This document shows positions 24,101-36,100 of a stretch of 64,000 nt of DNA, in pieces. The stretch lies in NCBI GenBank assembly GCA_902728285.1, contig CACVBU010000820.1, forward strand, positions 193,742-257,741. Reading direction: 5' to 3'. Numbering within the stretch: the stretch's first letter is position 1; the number at the start of each line of letters is the position of its first letter. Source of the stretch: Clytia hemisphaerica (lineage: Eukaryota; Cnidaria; Hydrozoa; Leptothecata; Clytiidae). The translations under genes and the position numbers were made by a program. The notes beneath the pieces are model-generated. The model was not told the origin of the DNA. It worked only from the letters and a program-made list of their open reading frames with translations, and did not search any database.

Positions 24101-27100
24101 TCCACCCGACCTGCTCAAGGACCTGCCTCAAAACTGGTCAACAATCCACCTGACCTGGTCAAGAATGTACCCCCAACTGGTAAACAATCCATCTGACCTG
24201 GTCAAGGACCTGCCCCTCAACTGGTCAACAATCCACGCATGTCTCCATGGAACTTAATTTTGCAAATCAGCACAATTGATTTGTTTCAAGGGAATTATTT
24301 TTGCGAAATTAGATTTCCCCACTGGTAGAATAATCTTAAAAGCCTGTTTTCATGTCCTAATAATTTATTAGGACATCTCAAGAAAATCAGAAAATTGCCT
24401 TTCTTAGGAATTAGTTTGCTTCGATCAAAACAACTTTTTTGTGGGAATTTGATTTCGTGAATTTAAGGGTCGTTTGCGAAAATCGCGAACAAATTGGAAC
24501 CGCTCAGCTTCAGGTAAAGACATTGGTTATTTTCTAATTCGTAAACTCAAACGAAAATAACTTTATTCATCATCTTAATCAATATATTTTTTTTGACGTA
24601 GTTGGGTCAGCTAGAGAACGTACAAGTAGAAGCGTATAAACGTGATTATTAGGATGCTTTAGCAAGAAGGCGCGAACTTTATACCGGTCGGGACGCAAGG
24701 AGCGCTGAATGTCCGGCCGCGTCTTTGATTGACAACTGATTTAGCATGACGTCAAAACAAAAACAAAACAAAAACAACAAGTATGGCGGCGAGAGGTTTA
24801 CACTCTGCGAGCAAAGCCACTGGCATAGAAGGTTTATGTATTCTTTTGAAAAGACTTTCGTATCCATGTAGATAAACTGACATGATTTCTATGTTTGGAA
24901 GAAATCAAACAGAATTATGCCTGATTTTCAACAAGGTTTTGGATTTACTTTACCGAAATCGAGGAGATCTACTTACATCATGGAATGGGCTCTTCCAGAA
25001 AAAAACCATTCATGGGGGTGGAGGATATATTGTCCAGGGTATTGAAAAAACCCTGAAAAACTGCCATGTCCAGGGGTAAATCTGCGATGTCCAGGGGTAA
25101 ATATTTATGTCCAGGGGTCAACTTGATGCTTGTCCAGGGGTAAAACACGTGTCCAGGGGGTGAAAAATCGAAATGTCCAGGGTAGATCACAGAAAAAATA
25201 ATATCCTCCACCCCCATGAACGAATTTTTTCTGGAAAAGCCCAATCAGGACATGTTACAACCAAATGTTTTACCTGAGTACGCTAACCGTATCCATGAAA
25301 AAGGAGCACAGCTTGATAATTGTTTTGGTTTTGTTGATGGGACCGTTATTCAAATTTGACGTCCAGATAAAGAGCAAAGAGTTGTGTATAATGGGCATAA
25401 GCGTGTGCATGCTATAAAATTTCAAAGCATTGCTTTGCCAAATCAGGGTGTCTACGGGACCTTGAAAACCTTGAAAACCTTGAAAATGAACAAGCCAACC
25501 TTGAAAACCTTGAAAACTATCAATTTTCTGGGAAAACCTTGAAAACCTTGAAAAATCGTTAAAAACCTTGAAAAGCACTTCTTCCTATCATGAAAGGAAG
25601 AAGTATCATAACTCTTTTCTGAATAATACACTGGCTAGAGTCTAGGTTCTTCTCTAATATCGCAAAGTAAGGTATCTCCATCCTTCTACTAGCATTTTGG
25701 ACTAGATTTTTCATCTTTCTATTGATTATCATTGGTTCTACCAGGCAGTCTAACTTAAACTCCTATATCAGGATTAGAGACTAGGCTAGTCTTACCTCTT
25801 TTATATTTGCCGCATTTCAAATGGCCCTTCTTTTTAGCACCCGTGGCCTCTCAGTGCCTTGCAGAACGGGCGGCTGTAAATCCCACCCTTCATATATGTG
25901 TTTCAATCCGTGATCGTGGCTTACGTTTTTTCTAATCTTCACTTTACAGAAGAAAGCGGGAATTTGATGCAAGAGTTAGATTGTCAACAAAGTGCCTTAA
26001 AAATCATTGAATTAAAGAAGAACTTAAAATCTTAAGTGTTTCTTTTTGAAGAATAGGTGCAAAAAAGTGAAACATAGAAAAGTTTCATTTTTCATTGCAT
26101 TAATCGAAATGGGGGATTTGGAAAATTTTCTATGTTTAGTTTTTTGAACAAACCCCTGTAACTATGGGCGAGCACCCCGTTGCTAAGATGTTGGCTTGAA
26201 ATCGAAAATGAAACCACTCTTAAAACGAAAGTAAAATCGGCCTGTACTCGAAATCCCGTAATCTTGATATACAAGTTTAAGTCTATACTGCCAGGTTATT
26301 CCAGTAACTCTTAAAGGTTCTGATTAGTTCTGATTTGTAATGCTCTTATTTTTTAATACTAGGTTTTCCCCCTTCATTACCGTATATACTAATTTTATTG
26401 TTATATACAGGTGGGCAAAAATTTACGTTCTGTCTGTTTGTTGGCCTATTTTGATGGTGTGTTGGATGATGCTGAATTTCTTTTTTATTTAAATGATTAT
26501 GCCAAATCAAGAGACATATACCCCTATGAACAGTATGAAAGATTTAATCTATGAAAACTATGACAACACGCAGTGTTTGACCGAATTTAGATTCCAAAAG
26601 TGTGATCTGCATCGATTAAAGGAGGCTTTGCTGATTCCAGAAAAAATACTCTGCGAGCAAAGCCACTGGCATAGAAGGTTTATGTATTCTTTTGAAAAGA
26701 CTTTCGTATCCATGTAGATAAACTGACATGATTTCTATGTTTGGAAGAAATCAAACAGAATTATGCCTGATTTTCAACAAGGTTTTGGATTTACTTTACC
26801 GAAATCGAGGAGATCTACTTACATCATGGAATGGGCTCTTCCAGAAAAAAACCATTCATGGGGTGGAGGATATATTGTCCAGGGGTATTGAAAAAACCCT
26901 GAAAAACTGCCATGTCCATGGGGTAAATCTGCGATGTCCAGGGGTAAATATTTGTGTCCAGGGGATCAACTTGATGCTTGTCCAGGGGTAAAACACGTGT
27001 CCAGGGGGTGAAAATCGAAATGTCCAGGGTAGATCACAGAAAAAATAATATATCCTCCACCCCCCATGAACGAATTTTTTCTGGAAAAGCCCAATCAGGA

Positions 27101-30100
27101 CATGTTACAACCAAATGTTTTACCTGAGTACGCTAACCGTATCCATGAAAAAGGAGCACAGCTTGATAATTGTTTTGGTTTTGTTGATGGGACCGTTATT
27201 CAAATTTGACGTCCAGATAAAGAGCAAAGAGTTGTGTATAATGGGCATAAGCGTGTGCATGCTATAAAATTTCAAAGCATTGCTTTGCCAAATCAGGGTG
27301 TCTACGGGACCTTGAAAACCTTGAAAACCTTGAAAATGAACAAGCCAACCTTGAAAACCTTGAAAACTATCAATTTTCTGGAAAAACCTTGAAAACCTTG
27401 AAAAATCGTTAAAAACCTTGAAAAGCACTTCTTCCTATCATGAAAAGGAAGGAGTATCATAACTCTTTTCTGAATAATACACTGGCTAGAGTCTAGGTTC
27501 TTCTCTAATATCGCAAAGTAAGGTATCTCCATCCTTCTACTAGCATTTTGGACTAGATTTTTCATCTTTCTATTGATTATCATTGGTTCTACCAGGCAGT
27601 CTAAACTTAAACTCCTATATCAGGATTAGAGACTAGGCTAGTCTTACCTCTTTTATATTTGCCGCATTTCAAATGGCCCTTCTTTTTAGCACCCGTGGCC
27701 TCTCAGTGCCTTGCAGAACGGGCGGCTGTAAAATCCACCCTTCATATATGTGTTTCAATCCGTGATCGTGGCTTACGTTTTTTCTAATCTTCACTTTACA
27801 GAAGAAAGCGGGATTTGATGCAAGAGTTAGATTGTCAACAAAGTGCCTTAAAAATCATCGAATTAAGAAGAACTTAAAATCTTAAGTGTTTCTTTTTGAA
27901 GAATGGTGCAAAAAGTGAAACATAGAAAAGTTTCATTTTTCATTGCATTAATCGAAATGGGGGATTTGGAAATTTTCTATGTTTAGTTTTTTGAACAAAC
28001 CCCTGTAACTATGGGCGAGCACCCCGTTGCTAAGATGTTGGCTTGAAATCGAAAATGAAACCACTCTTAAAACGAAAGTAAAATCGGCCTGTACTCGAAA
28101 TCCCGTAATCTTGATATACAAGTTTAAGTCTATACTGCCAGGTTATTCCAGTAACTCTTAAAGGTTCTGATTAGTTCTGATTTGTAATGCTCTTATTTTT
28201 TAATACGAGGTTTTTCCCCCTTCATTACCGTATATACTAATTTTATTGTTATATACAGGTGGGCAAAAATTTACGTTCTGTCTGTTTGTTGGCCTATTTT
28301 GATGGTGTGTTGGATGATGCTGAATTTCTTTTTATTTAAATGATTATGCCAAATCAAGAGACATATACCCCTATGAACAGTATGAAAGATTTAATCTATG
28401 AAAACTATGACAACACGCAGTGTTTGACCGAATTTAGATTCCAAAAGTGTGATCTGCATCGATTAAAGGAGGCTTTGCTGATTCCAGAAAAAATACTCTG
28501 CGAGCAAAGCCACTGGCATAGAAGGTTTATGTATTCTTTTGAAAAGACTTTCGTATCCATGTAGATAAACTGACATGATTTCTATGTTTGGAAGAAATCA
28601 AACAGAATTATGCCTGATTTTCAACAAGGTTTTGGATTTACTTTACCGAAATCGAGGAGATCTACTTACATCATGGAATGGGCTCTTCCAGAAAAAAACC
28701 ATTCATGGGGGTGGAGGATATATTGTCCAGGGGTATTGAAAAAACCCTGAAAAACTGCCATGTCCATGGGGTAAATCTGCGATGTCCAGGGGTAAATATT
28801 TGTGTCCAGGGGATCAACTTGATGCTTGTCCAGGGTAAAACACGTGTCCAGGGGGTGAAAAATCGAAATGTCCAGGGGTAGATCACAGAAAAAATAATAT
28901 ATCCTCCACCCCCATGAACGAATTTTTCTGGAAAAGCACAATCAGGACATGTTACAACCAAATGTTTTACCTGAGTACGCTAACCGTATCCATGAAAAAG
29001 GAGCACAGCTTGATAATTGTTTTGGTTTTGTTGATGGGACCGTTATTCAAATTTGACGTCCAGATAAAGAGCAAAGAGTTGTGTATAATGGGCATAAGCG
29101 TGTGCATGCTATAAAATTTCAAAGCATTGCTTTGCCAAATCAGGGTGTCTACGGGACCTTGAAAACCTTGAAAACCTTGAAAATGAACAAGCCAACCTTG
29201 AAAACCTTGAAAACTATCAATTTTCTGGGAAAAACCTTGAAAACCTTGAAAAATCGTTAAAAACCTTGAAAAGCACTTCTTCCTATCATGAAAAGGAAGA
29301 AGTATCATAACTCTTTTCTGAATAATACACTGGCTAGAGTCTAGGTTCTTCTCTAATATCGCAAAGTAAGGTATCTCCATCCTTCTACTAGCATTTCGGA
29401 CTAGATTTTTCATCTTTCTATTGATTATCATTGGTTCTACCAGGCAGTCTAAACTTAAACTCCTATATCAGGATTAGAGACTAGGCTAGTCTTACCTCTT
29501 TTATATTTGCCGCATTTCAAATGGCCCTTCTTTTTAGCACCCGTGGCCTCTCAGTGCCTTGCAGAACGGGCGGCTGTAAAATCCCACCCTTCATATATGT
29601 GTTTCAATCCGTGATCGTGGCTTACGTTTTTTCTAATCTTCACTTTACAGAAGAAAGCGGGAATTTGATGCAAGAGTTAGATTGTCAACAAAGTGCCTTA
29701 AAAAATCATTGAATTAAAGAAGAACTTAAAATCTTAAGTGTTTCTTTTTGAAGAATAGGTGCAAAAAAGTGAAACATAGAAAAGTTTCATTTTTCATTGC
29801 ATTAATCGAAATGGGGGATTTGGAAAATTTTCTATGTTTAGTTTTTTGAACAAACCCCTGTAACTATGGGCGAGCACCCCGTTGCTAAGATGTTGGCTTG
29901 AAATCGAAAATGAAACCACTCTTAAAACGAAAGTAAAATCGGCCTGTACTCGAAATCCCGTAATCTTGATATACAAGTTTAAGTCTATACTGCCAGGTTA
30001 TTCCAGTAACTCTTAAAGGTTCTGATTAGTTCTGATTTGTAATGCTCTTATTTTTTAATACTAGGTTTTCCCCCTTCATTACCGTATATACTAATTTTAT

Positions 30101-33100
30101 TGTTATATACAGGTGGGCAAAAATTTACGTTCTGTCTGTTTGTTGGCCTATTTTGATGGTGTGTTGGATGATGCTGAATTTCTTTTTATTTAAATGATTA
30201 TGCCAAATCAAGAGACATATACCCCTATGAACAGTATGAAAGATTTAATCTATGAAAACTATGACAACACGCAGTGTTTGACCGAATTTAGATTCCAAAA
30301 GTGTGATCTGCATCGATTAAAGGAGGCTTTGCTGATTCCAGAAAAAATACTCTGCGAGCAAAGCCACTGGCATAGAAGGTTTATGTATTCTTTTGAAAAG
30401 ACTTTCGTATCCATGTAGATAAACTGACATGATTTCTATGTTTGGAAGAAATCAAACAGAATTATGCCTGATTTTCAACAAGGTTTTGGATTTACTTTAC
30501 CGAAATCGAGGAGATCTACTTACATCATGGAATGGGCTCTTCCAGAAAAAAACCATTCATGGGGGTGGAGGATATATTGTCCAGGGGTATTGAAAAAACC
30601 CTGAAAAACTGCCATGTCCATGGGGTAAATCTGCGATGTCCAGGGGTAAATATTTGTGTCCAGGGGATCAACTTGATGCTTGTCCAGGGGTAAAACACGT
30701 GTCCAGGGGGTGAAAAATCGAAATGTCCAGGGGTAGATCACAGAAAAAATAATATATCCTCCACCCCCCATGAACGAATTTTTTCTGGAAAAGCCCAATC
30801 AGGACATGTTACAACCAAATGTTTTACCTGAGTACGCTAACCGTATCCATGAAAAAGGAGCACAGCTTGATAATTGTTTTGGTTTTGTTGATGGGACCGT
30901 TATTCAAATTTGACGTCCAGATAAAGAGCAAAGAGTTGTGTATAATGGGCATAAGCGTGTGCATGCTATAAAATTTCAAAGCATTGCTTTGCCAAATCAG
31001 GGTGTCTACGGGACCTTGAAAACCTTGAAAACCTTGAAAATGAACAAGCCAACCTTGAAAACCTTGAAAACTATCAATTTTCTGGGAAAAACCTTGAAAA
31101 CCTTGAAAAATCGTTAAAAACCTTGAAAAGCACTTCTTCCTATCATGAAAAGGAAGAAGTATCATAACTCTTTTCTGAATAATACACTGGCTAGAGTCTA
31201 GGTTCTTCTCTAATATCGCAAAGTAAGGTATCTCCATCCTTCTACTAGCATTTTGGACTAGATTTTTCATCTTTCTATTGATTATCATTGGTTCTACCAG
31301 GCAGTCTAAACTTAAACTCCTATATCAGGATTAGAGACTAGGCTAGTCTTACCTCTTTTATATTTGCCGCATTTCAAATGGCCCTTCTTTTTTAGCACCC
31401 GTGGCCTCTCAGTGCCTTGCAGAACGGGCGGCTGTAAAATCCCACCCTTCATATATGTGTTTCAATCCGTGATCGTGGCTTACGTTTTTTCTAATCTTCA
31501 CTTTACAGAAGAAAGCGGGAATTTGATGCAAGAGTTAGATTGTCAACAAAGTGCCTTAAAAATCATTGAATTAAAGAAGAACTTAAAATCTTAAGTGTTT
31601 CTTTTTGAAGAATAGGTGCAAAAAAGTGAAACATAGAAAAGTTTCATTTTTCATTGCATTAATCGAAATGGGGGATTTGGAAAATTTTCTATGTTTAGTT
31701 TTTTGAACAAACCCCTGTAACTATGGGCGAGCACCCCGTTGCTAAGATGTTGGCTTGAAATCGAAAATGAAACAACCACTCTTAAAACGAAAGTAAAATC
31801 GGCCTGTACTCGAAATCCCGTAATCTTGATATACAAGTTTAAGTCTATACTGCCAGGTTATTCCAGTAACTCTTAAAGGTTCTGATTAGTTTCTGATTTG
31901 TAATGCTCTTATTTTTTAATACTAGGTTTTCCCCCTTCATTACCGTATATACTAATTTTATTGTTATATACAGGTGGGCAAAATTTACGTTCTGTCTGTT
32001 TGTTGGCCTATTTGATGGTGTGTTGGATGATGCTGAATTTCTTTTTATTTAAATGATTATGCCAAATCAAGAGACATATACCCCTATGAACAGTATGAAA
32101 GATTTAATCTATGAAAACTATGACAACACGCAGTGTTTGACCGAATTTAGATTCCAAAAGTGTGATCTGCATCGATTAAAGGAGGCTTTGCTGATTCCAG
32201 AAAAAATACTCTGCGAGCAAAGCCACTGGCATAGAAGTTTATGTATTCTTTTGAAAAGACTTTCGTATCCATGTAGATAAACTGACATGATTTCTATGTT
32301 TGGAAGAAATCAAACAGAATTATGCCTGATTTTCAACAAGTTTTGGATTTACTTTACCGAAATCGAGGAGATCTACTTACATCATGGAATGGGCTCTTCC
32401 AGAAAAAACCATTCATGGGGGTGGAGGATATATTGTCCAGGGGTATTGAAAAACCCTGAAAACTGCCATGTCCATGGGGTAAATCTGCGATGTCCAGGGG
32501 TAAATATTTGTGTCCAGGGGATCAACTTGATGCTTGTCCAGGGGTAAACACGTGTCCAGGGGGTGAAAAATCGAAATGTCCAGGGGTAGATCACAGAAAA
32601 AATAATATATCCTCCACCCCCCATGAACGAATTTTTTCTGGAAAAGCCCAATCAGGACATGTTACAACCAAATGTTTTACCTGAGTACGCTAACCGTATC
32701 CATGAAAAAGGAGCACAGCTTGATAATTGTTTGGTTTTGTTGATGGACCGTTATTCAATTTGACGTCCAGATAAAGAGCAAAGAGTTGTGTATAATGGGC
32801 ATAAGCGTGTGCATGCTATAAAATTTCAAAGCATTGCTTTGCCAAATCAGGGTGTCTACGGGACCTTGAAAACCTTGAAAACCTTGAAAATGAACAAGCC
32901 AACCTGGAAAACCTTGAAAACTATCAATTTTCTGGGAAAACCTTGAAAACCTTGAAAAATCGTTAAAAACCTTGAAAAGCACTTCTTCCTATCATGAAAA
33001 GGAAGAAGTATCATAACTCTTTTCTGAATAATACACTGGCTAGAGTCTAGGTTCTTCTCTAATATCGCAAAGTAAGGTATCTCCATCCTTCTACTAGCAT

Positions 33101-36100
33101 TTTGGACTAGATTTTTCATCTTTCTATTGATTATCATTGGTTCTACCAGGCAGTCTAAACTTAAACTCCTATATCAGGATTAGAGACTAGGCTAGTCTTA
33201 CCTCTTTTATATTTGCCGCATTTCAAATGGCCCTTCTTTTTAGCACCCGTGGCCTCTCAGTGCCTTGCAGAACGGGCGGCTGTAAAATCCCACCCTTCAT
33301 ATATGTGTTTCAATCCGTGATCGTGGCTTACGTTTTTTCTAATCTTCACTTTACAGAAGAAAGCGGGAATTTGATGCAAGAGTTAGATTGTCAACAAAGT
33401 GCCTTAAAAATCATTGAATTAAAGAAGAACTTAAAATCTTAAGTGTTTCTTTTTGAAGAATAGGTGCAAAAAAGTGAAACATAGAAAAAGTTTCATTTTT
33501 CATTGCATTAATCGAAATGGGGGATTTGGAAAATTTTCTATGTTTAGTTTTTTGAACAAACCCCTGTAACTATGGGCGAGCACCCCGTTGCTAAGATGTT
33601 GGCTTGAAATCGAAAATGAAACCACTCTTAAAACGAAAGTAAAAATCGGCCTGTACTCGAAATCCCGTAATCTTGATATACAAGTTTAAGTCTATACTGC
33701 CAGGTTATTCCAGTAACTCTTAAAGGTTCTGATTAGTTCTGATTTGTAATGCTCTTATTTTTTAATACTAGGTTTTCCCCCTTCATTACCGTATATACTA
33801 ATTTTATTGTTATATACAGGTGGGCAAAAATTTACGTTCTGTCTGTTTGTTGGCCTATTTTGATGGTGTGTTGGATGATGCTGAATTTCTTTTTATTTAA
33901 ATGATTATGCCAAATCAAGAGACATATACCCCTATGAACAGTATGAAAGATTTAATCTATGAAAACTATGACAACACGCAGTGTTTGACCGAATTTAGAT
34001 TCCAAAAGTGTGATCTGCATCGATTAAAGGAGGCTTTGCTGATTCCAGAAAAAATACTCTGCGAGCAAAGCCACTGGCATAGAAGGTTTATGTATTCTTT
34101 TGAAAAGACTTTCGTATCCATGTAGATAAACTGACATGATTTCTATGTTTGGAAGAAATCAAACAGAATTATGCCTGATTTTCAACAAGGTTTTGGATTT
34201 ACTTTACCGAAATCGAGGAGATCTACTTACATCATGGAATGGGCTCTTCCAGAAAAAAAACCATTCATGGGGGTGGAGGATATATTGTCCAGGGGTATTG
34301 AAAAAACCCTGAAAAACTGCCATGTCCATGGGGTAAATCTGCGATGTCCAGGGGTAAATATTTGTGTCCAGGGGATCAACTTGATGCTTGTCCAGGGGTA
34401 AAACACGTGTCCAGGGGGTGAAAAATCGAAATGTCCAGGGGTAGATCACAGAAAAAATAATATATCCTCCACCCCCCATGAACGAATTTTTTCTGGAAAA
34501 GCCAATCAGGACATGTTTACAACCAATGTTTTTACCTGAGTACGCTAACCGTATCCATGAAAAAGGAGCACAGCTTGATAATTGTTTGGTTTTGTTGATG
34601 GGACCGTATTATTCAAATTTGACGTCCAGATAAAGAGCAAAGAGTTGTGTATAATGGGCATAAGCGTGTGCATGCTATAAAATTTCAAAGCATTGCTTTG
34701 CCAAATCAGGGTGTCTACGGGACCTTGAAAACCTTGAAACCTTGAAAATGACAAGCCAACCTTGAAACCTTGAAAACTATCAATTTTCTGGGAAAAACCT
34801 TGAAAACCTTGAAAAATCGTTAAAAACCTTGAAAAGCACTTCTTCCTATCATGAAAAGGAAGAAGTATCATAACTCTTTTCTGAATAATACACTGGCTAG
34901 AGTCTAGGTTCTTCTCTAATATCGCAAAGTAAGGTATCTCCATCCTTCTACTAGCATTTCGGACTAGATTTTTTCATCTTTCTATTGATTATCATTGGTT
35001 CTACCAGGCAGTCTAAACTTAAACTCCTATATCAGGATTAGAGACTAGGCTAGTCTTACCTCTTTTATATTGCCGCATTTCAAATGGCCCTCTTTTTTAG
35101 CACCCGTGGCCTCTCAGTGCCTTGCAGAACGGGCGGCTGTAAAATCCCACCCTTCATATATGTGTTTCAATCCGTGATCGTGGCTTACGTTTTTTCTAAT
35201 CTTCACTTTACAGAAGAAAGCGGGAATTTGATGCAAGAGTTAGATTGTCAACAAAGTGCCTTAAAAATCATTGAATTAAAGAAGAACTTAAAATCTTAAG
35301 TGTTTCTTTTTGAAGATAGGTGCAAAAAAAGTGTAAACATAGAAAAGTTTCATTTTTCATTGCATTAATCGAAATGGGGGATTTGGAAAATTTCCTATGT
35401 TTAGTTTTTTGAACAAACCCCTGTAACTATGGGCGAGCACCCCGTTGCTAAGATGTTGGCTTGAAATCGAAAATGAAACCACTCTTAAAACGAAAGTAAA
35501 ATCGGCCTGTACTCGAAATCCCGTAATCTTGATATACAAGTTTAAGTCTATATTGCCAGGTTATTCCAGTAACTCTTAAAGGTTCTGATTAGTTCTGATT
35601 TGTAATGCTCTTATTTTTTAATACTAGGTTTTCCCCCTTCATTACCGTATATACTAATTTTATTGTTATATACAGGTGGGCAAAAAAAGTGGTGGGACAA
35701 AAATATGCTTCTTGCATAGAAATTAGTGTTATATAGAAATTCTAAAACTTTGTCCGCTTATATGATAAGTCTTTTTATGACATCCCTGAAGACATTCTAT
35801 CACATTTTCATAGTTTCAGATTTTGATAAAACCCAGACATAGGGGGGTGTTAAAAGCTTGAATTTCCGAAAGGGGTTGCCATTTAGAGGGGGTCTTCCTA
35901 TCTAAAGGTAGCTTTTTGGAAATGTTTGCCTGCGGCGCTACAAAGTTGCCTTTGGAATGATGGGTCTAAAAGTCATTGCATTAAAGGGTTGGACTAAAAC
36001 TTCTTTAGAATTCCCTAAGGGGGTTTTTCATTTTCAAATGTATTCCTAAGGGAGGTTACCAATTGAGGGGTTGGTCTTCCTACCTTAGGGGGGAGGGGTT

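Larger units (their letters stand above)
22611..24801 (+). repeat. Right version of the duplicated block, start
   Basis: It matches 16731-19118. Differences are single-base changes, short indels in A-runs, one fewer 156-base core unit and fewer 44-base units. That is the level of change expected between alleles or a recent duplication. Confidence 0.8.
24802..35685 (+). repeat. Tandem array of about 1.85-kb composite units (six)
   Basis: Full units start at 26421, 28269, 30123, 31983 and 33830 and are 1847 to 1860 bases long. A first, shorter unit (24802-26420) lacks the 228 bases matching 26421-26648. Each unit contains, in order, the transposase 5' half, a MITE, the first-Asp region of the transposase and about 1.15 kb of the CAGGGTGTCTACGG transposon. 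Joins read GTGGGCAAAAATTTACG. They combine GTGGGCAAAAA, the sequence after the last unit at 35677, with CAAAATTTACG, the sequence found at 19117 in version 1. The shared CAAAA suggests a microhomology-mediated duplication. Confidence 0.9.

Noticed and set aside
28666-28961. Open frames of 87 to 96 codons rich in Trp, Pro and Thr in the array
   Set aside because: They are read through the MITE's TGTCCAGGGGTAAA repeats on the - strand.
35084-35299. Recurrent 71-codon frame in every array unit (starts MALLFSTRG or similar)
   Set aside because: Its repetition comes from the tandem array. It is broken in some units, has no recognisable domain and lies in a transposon interior.
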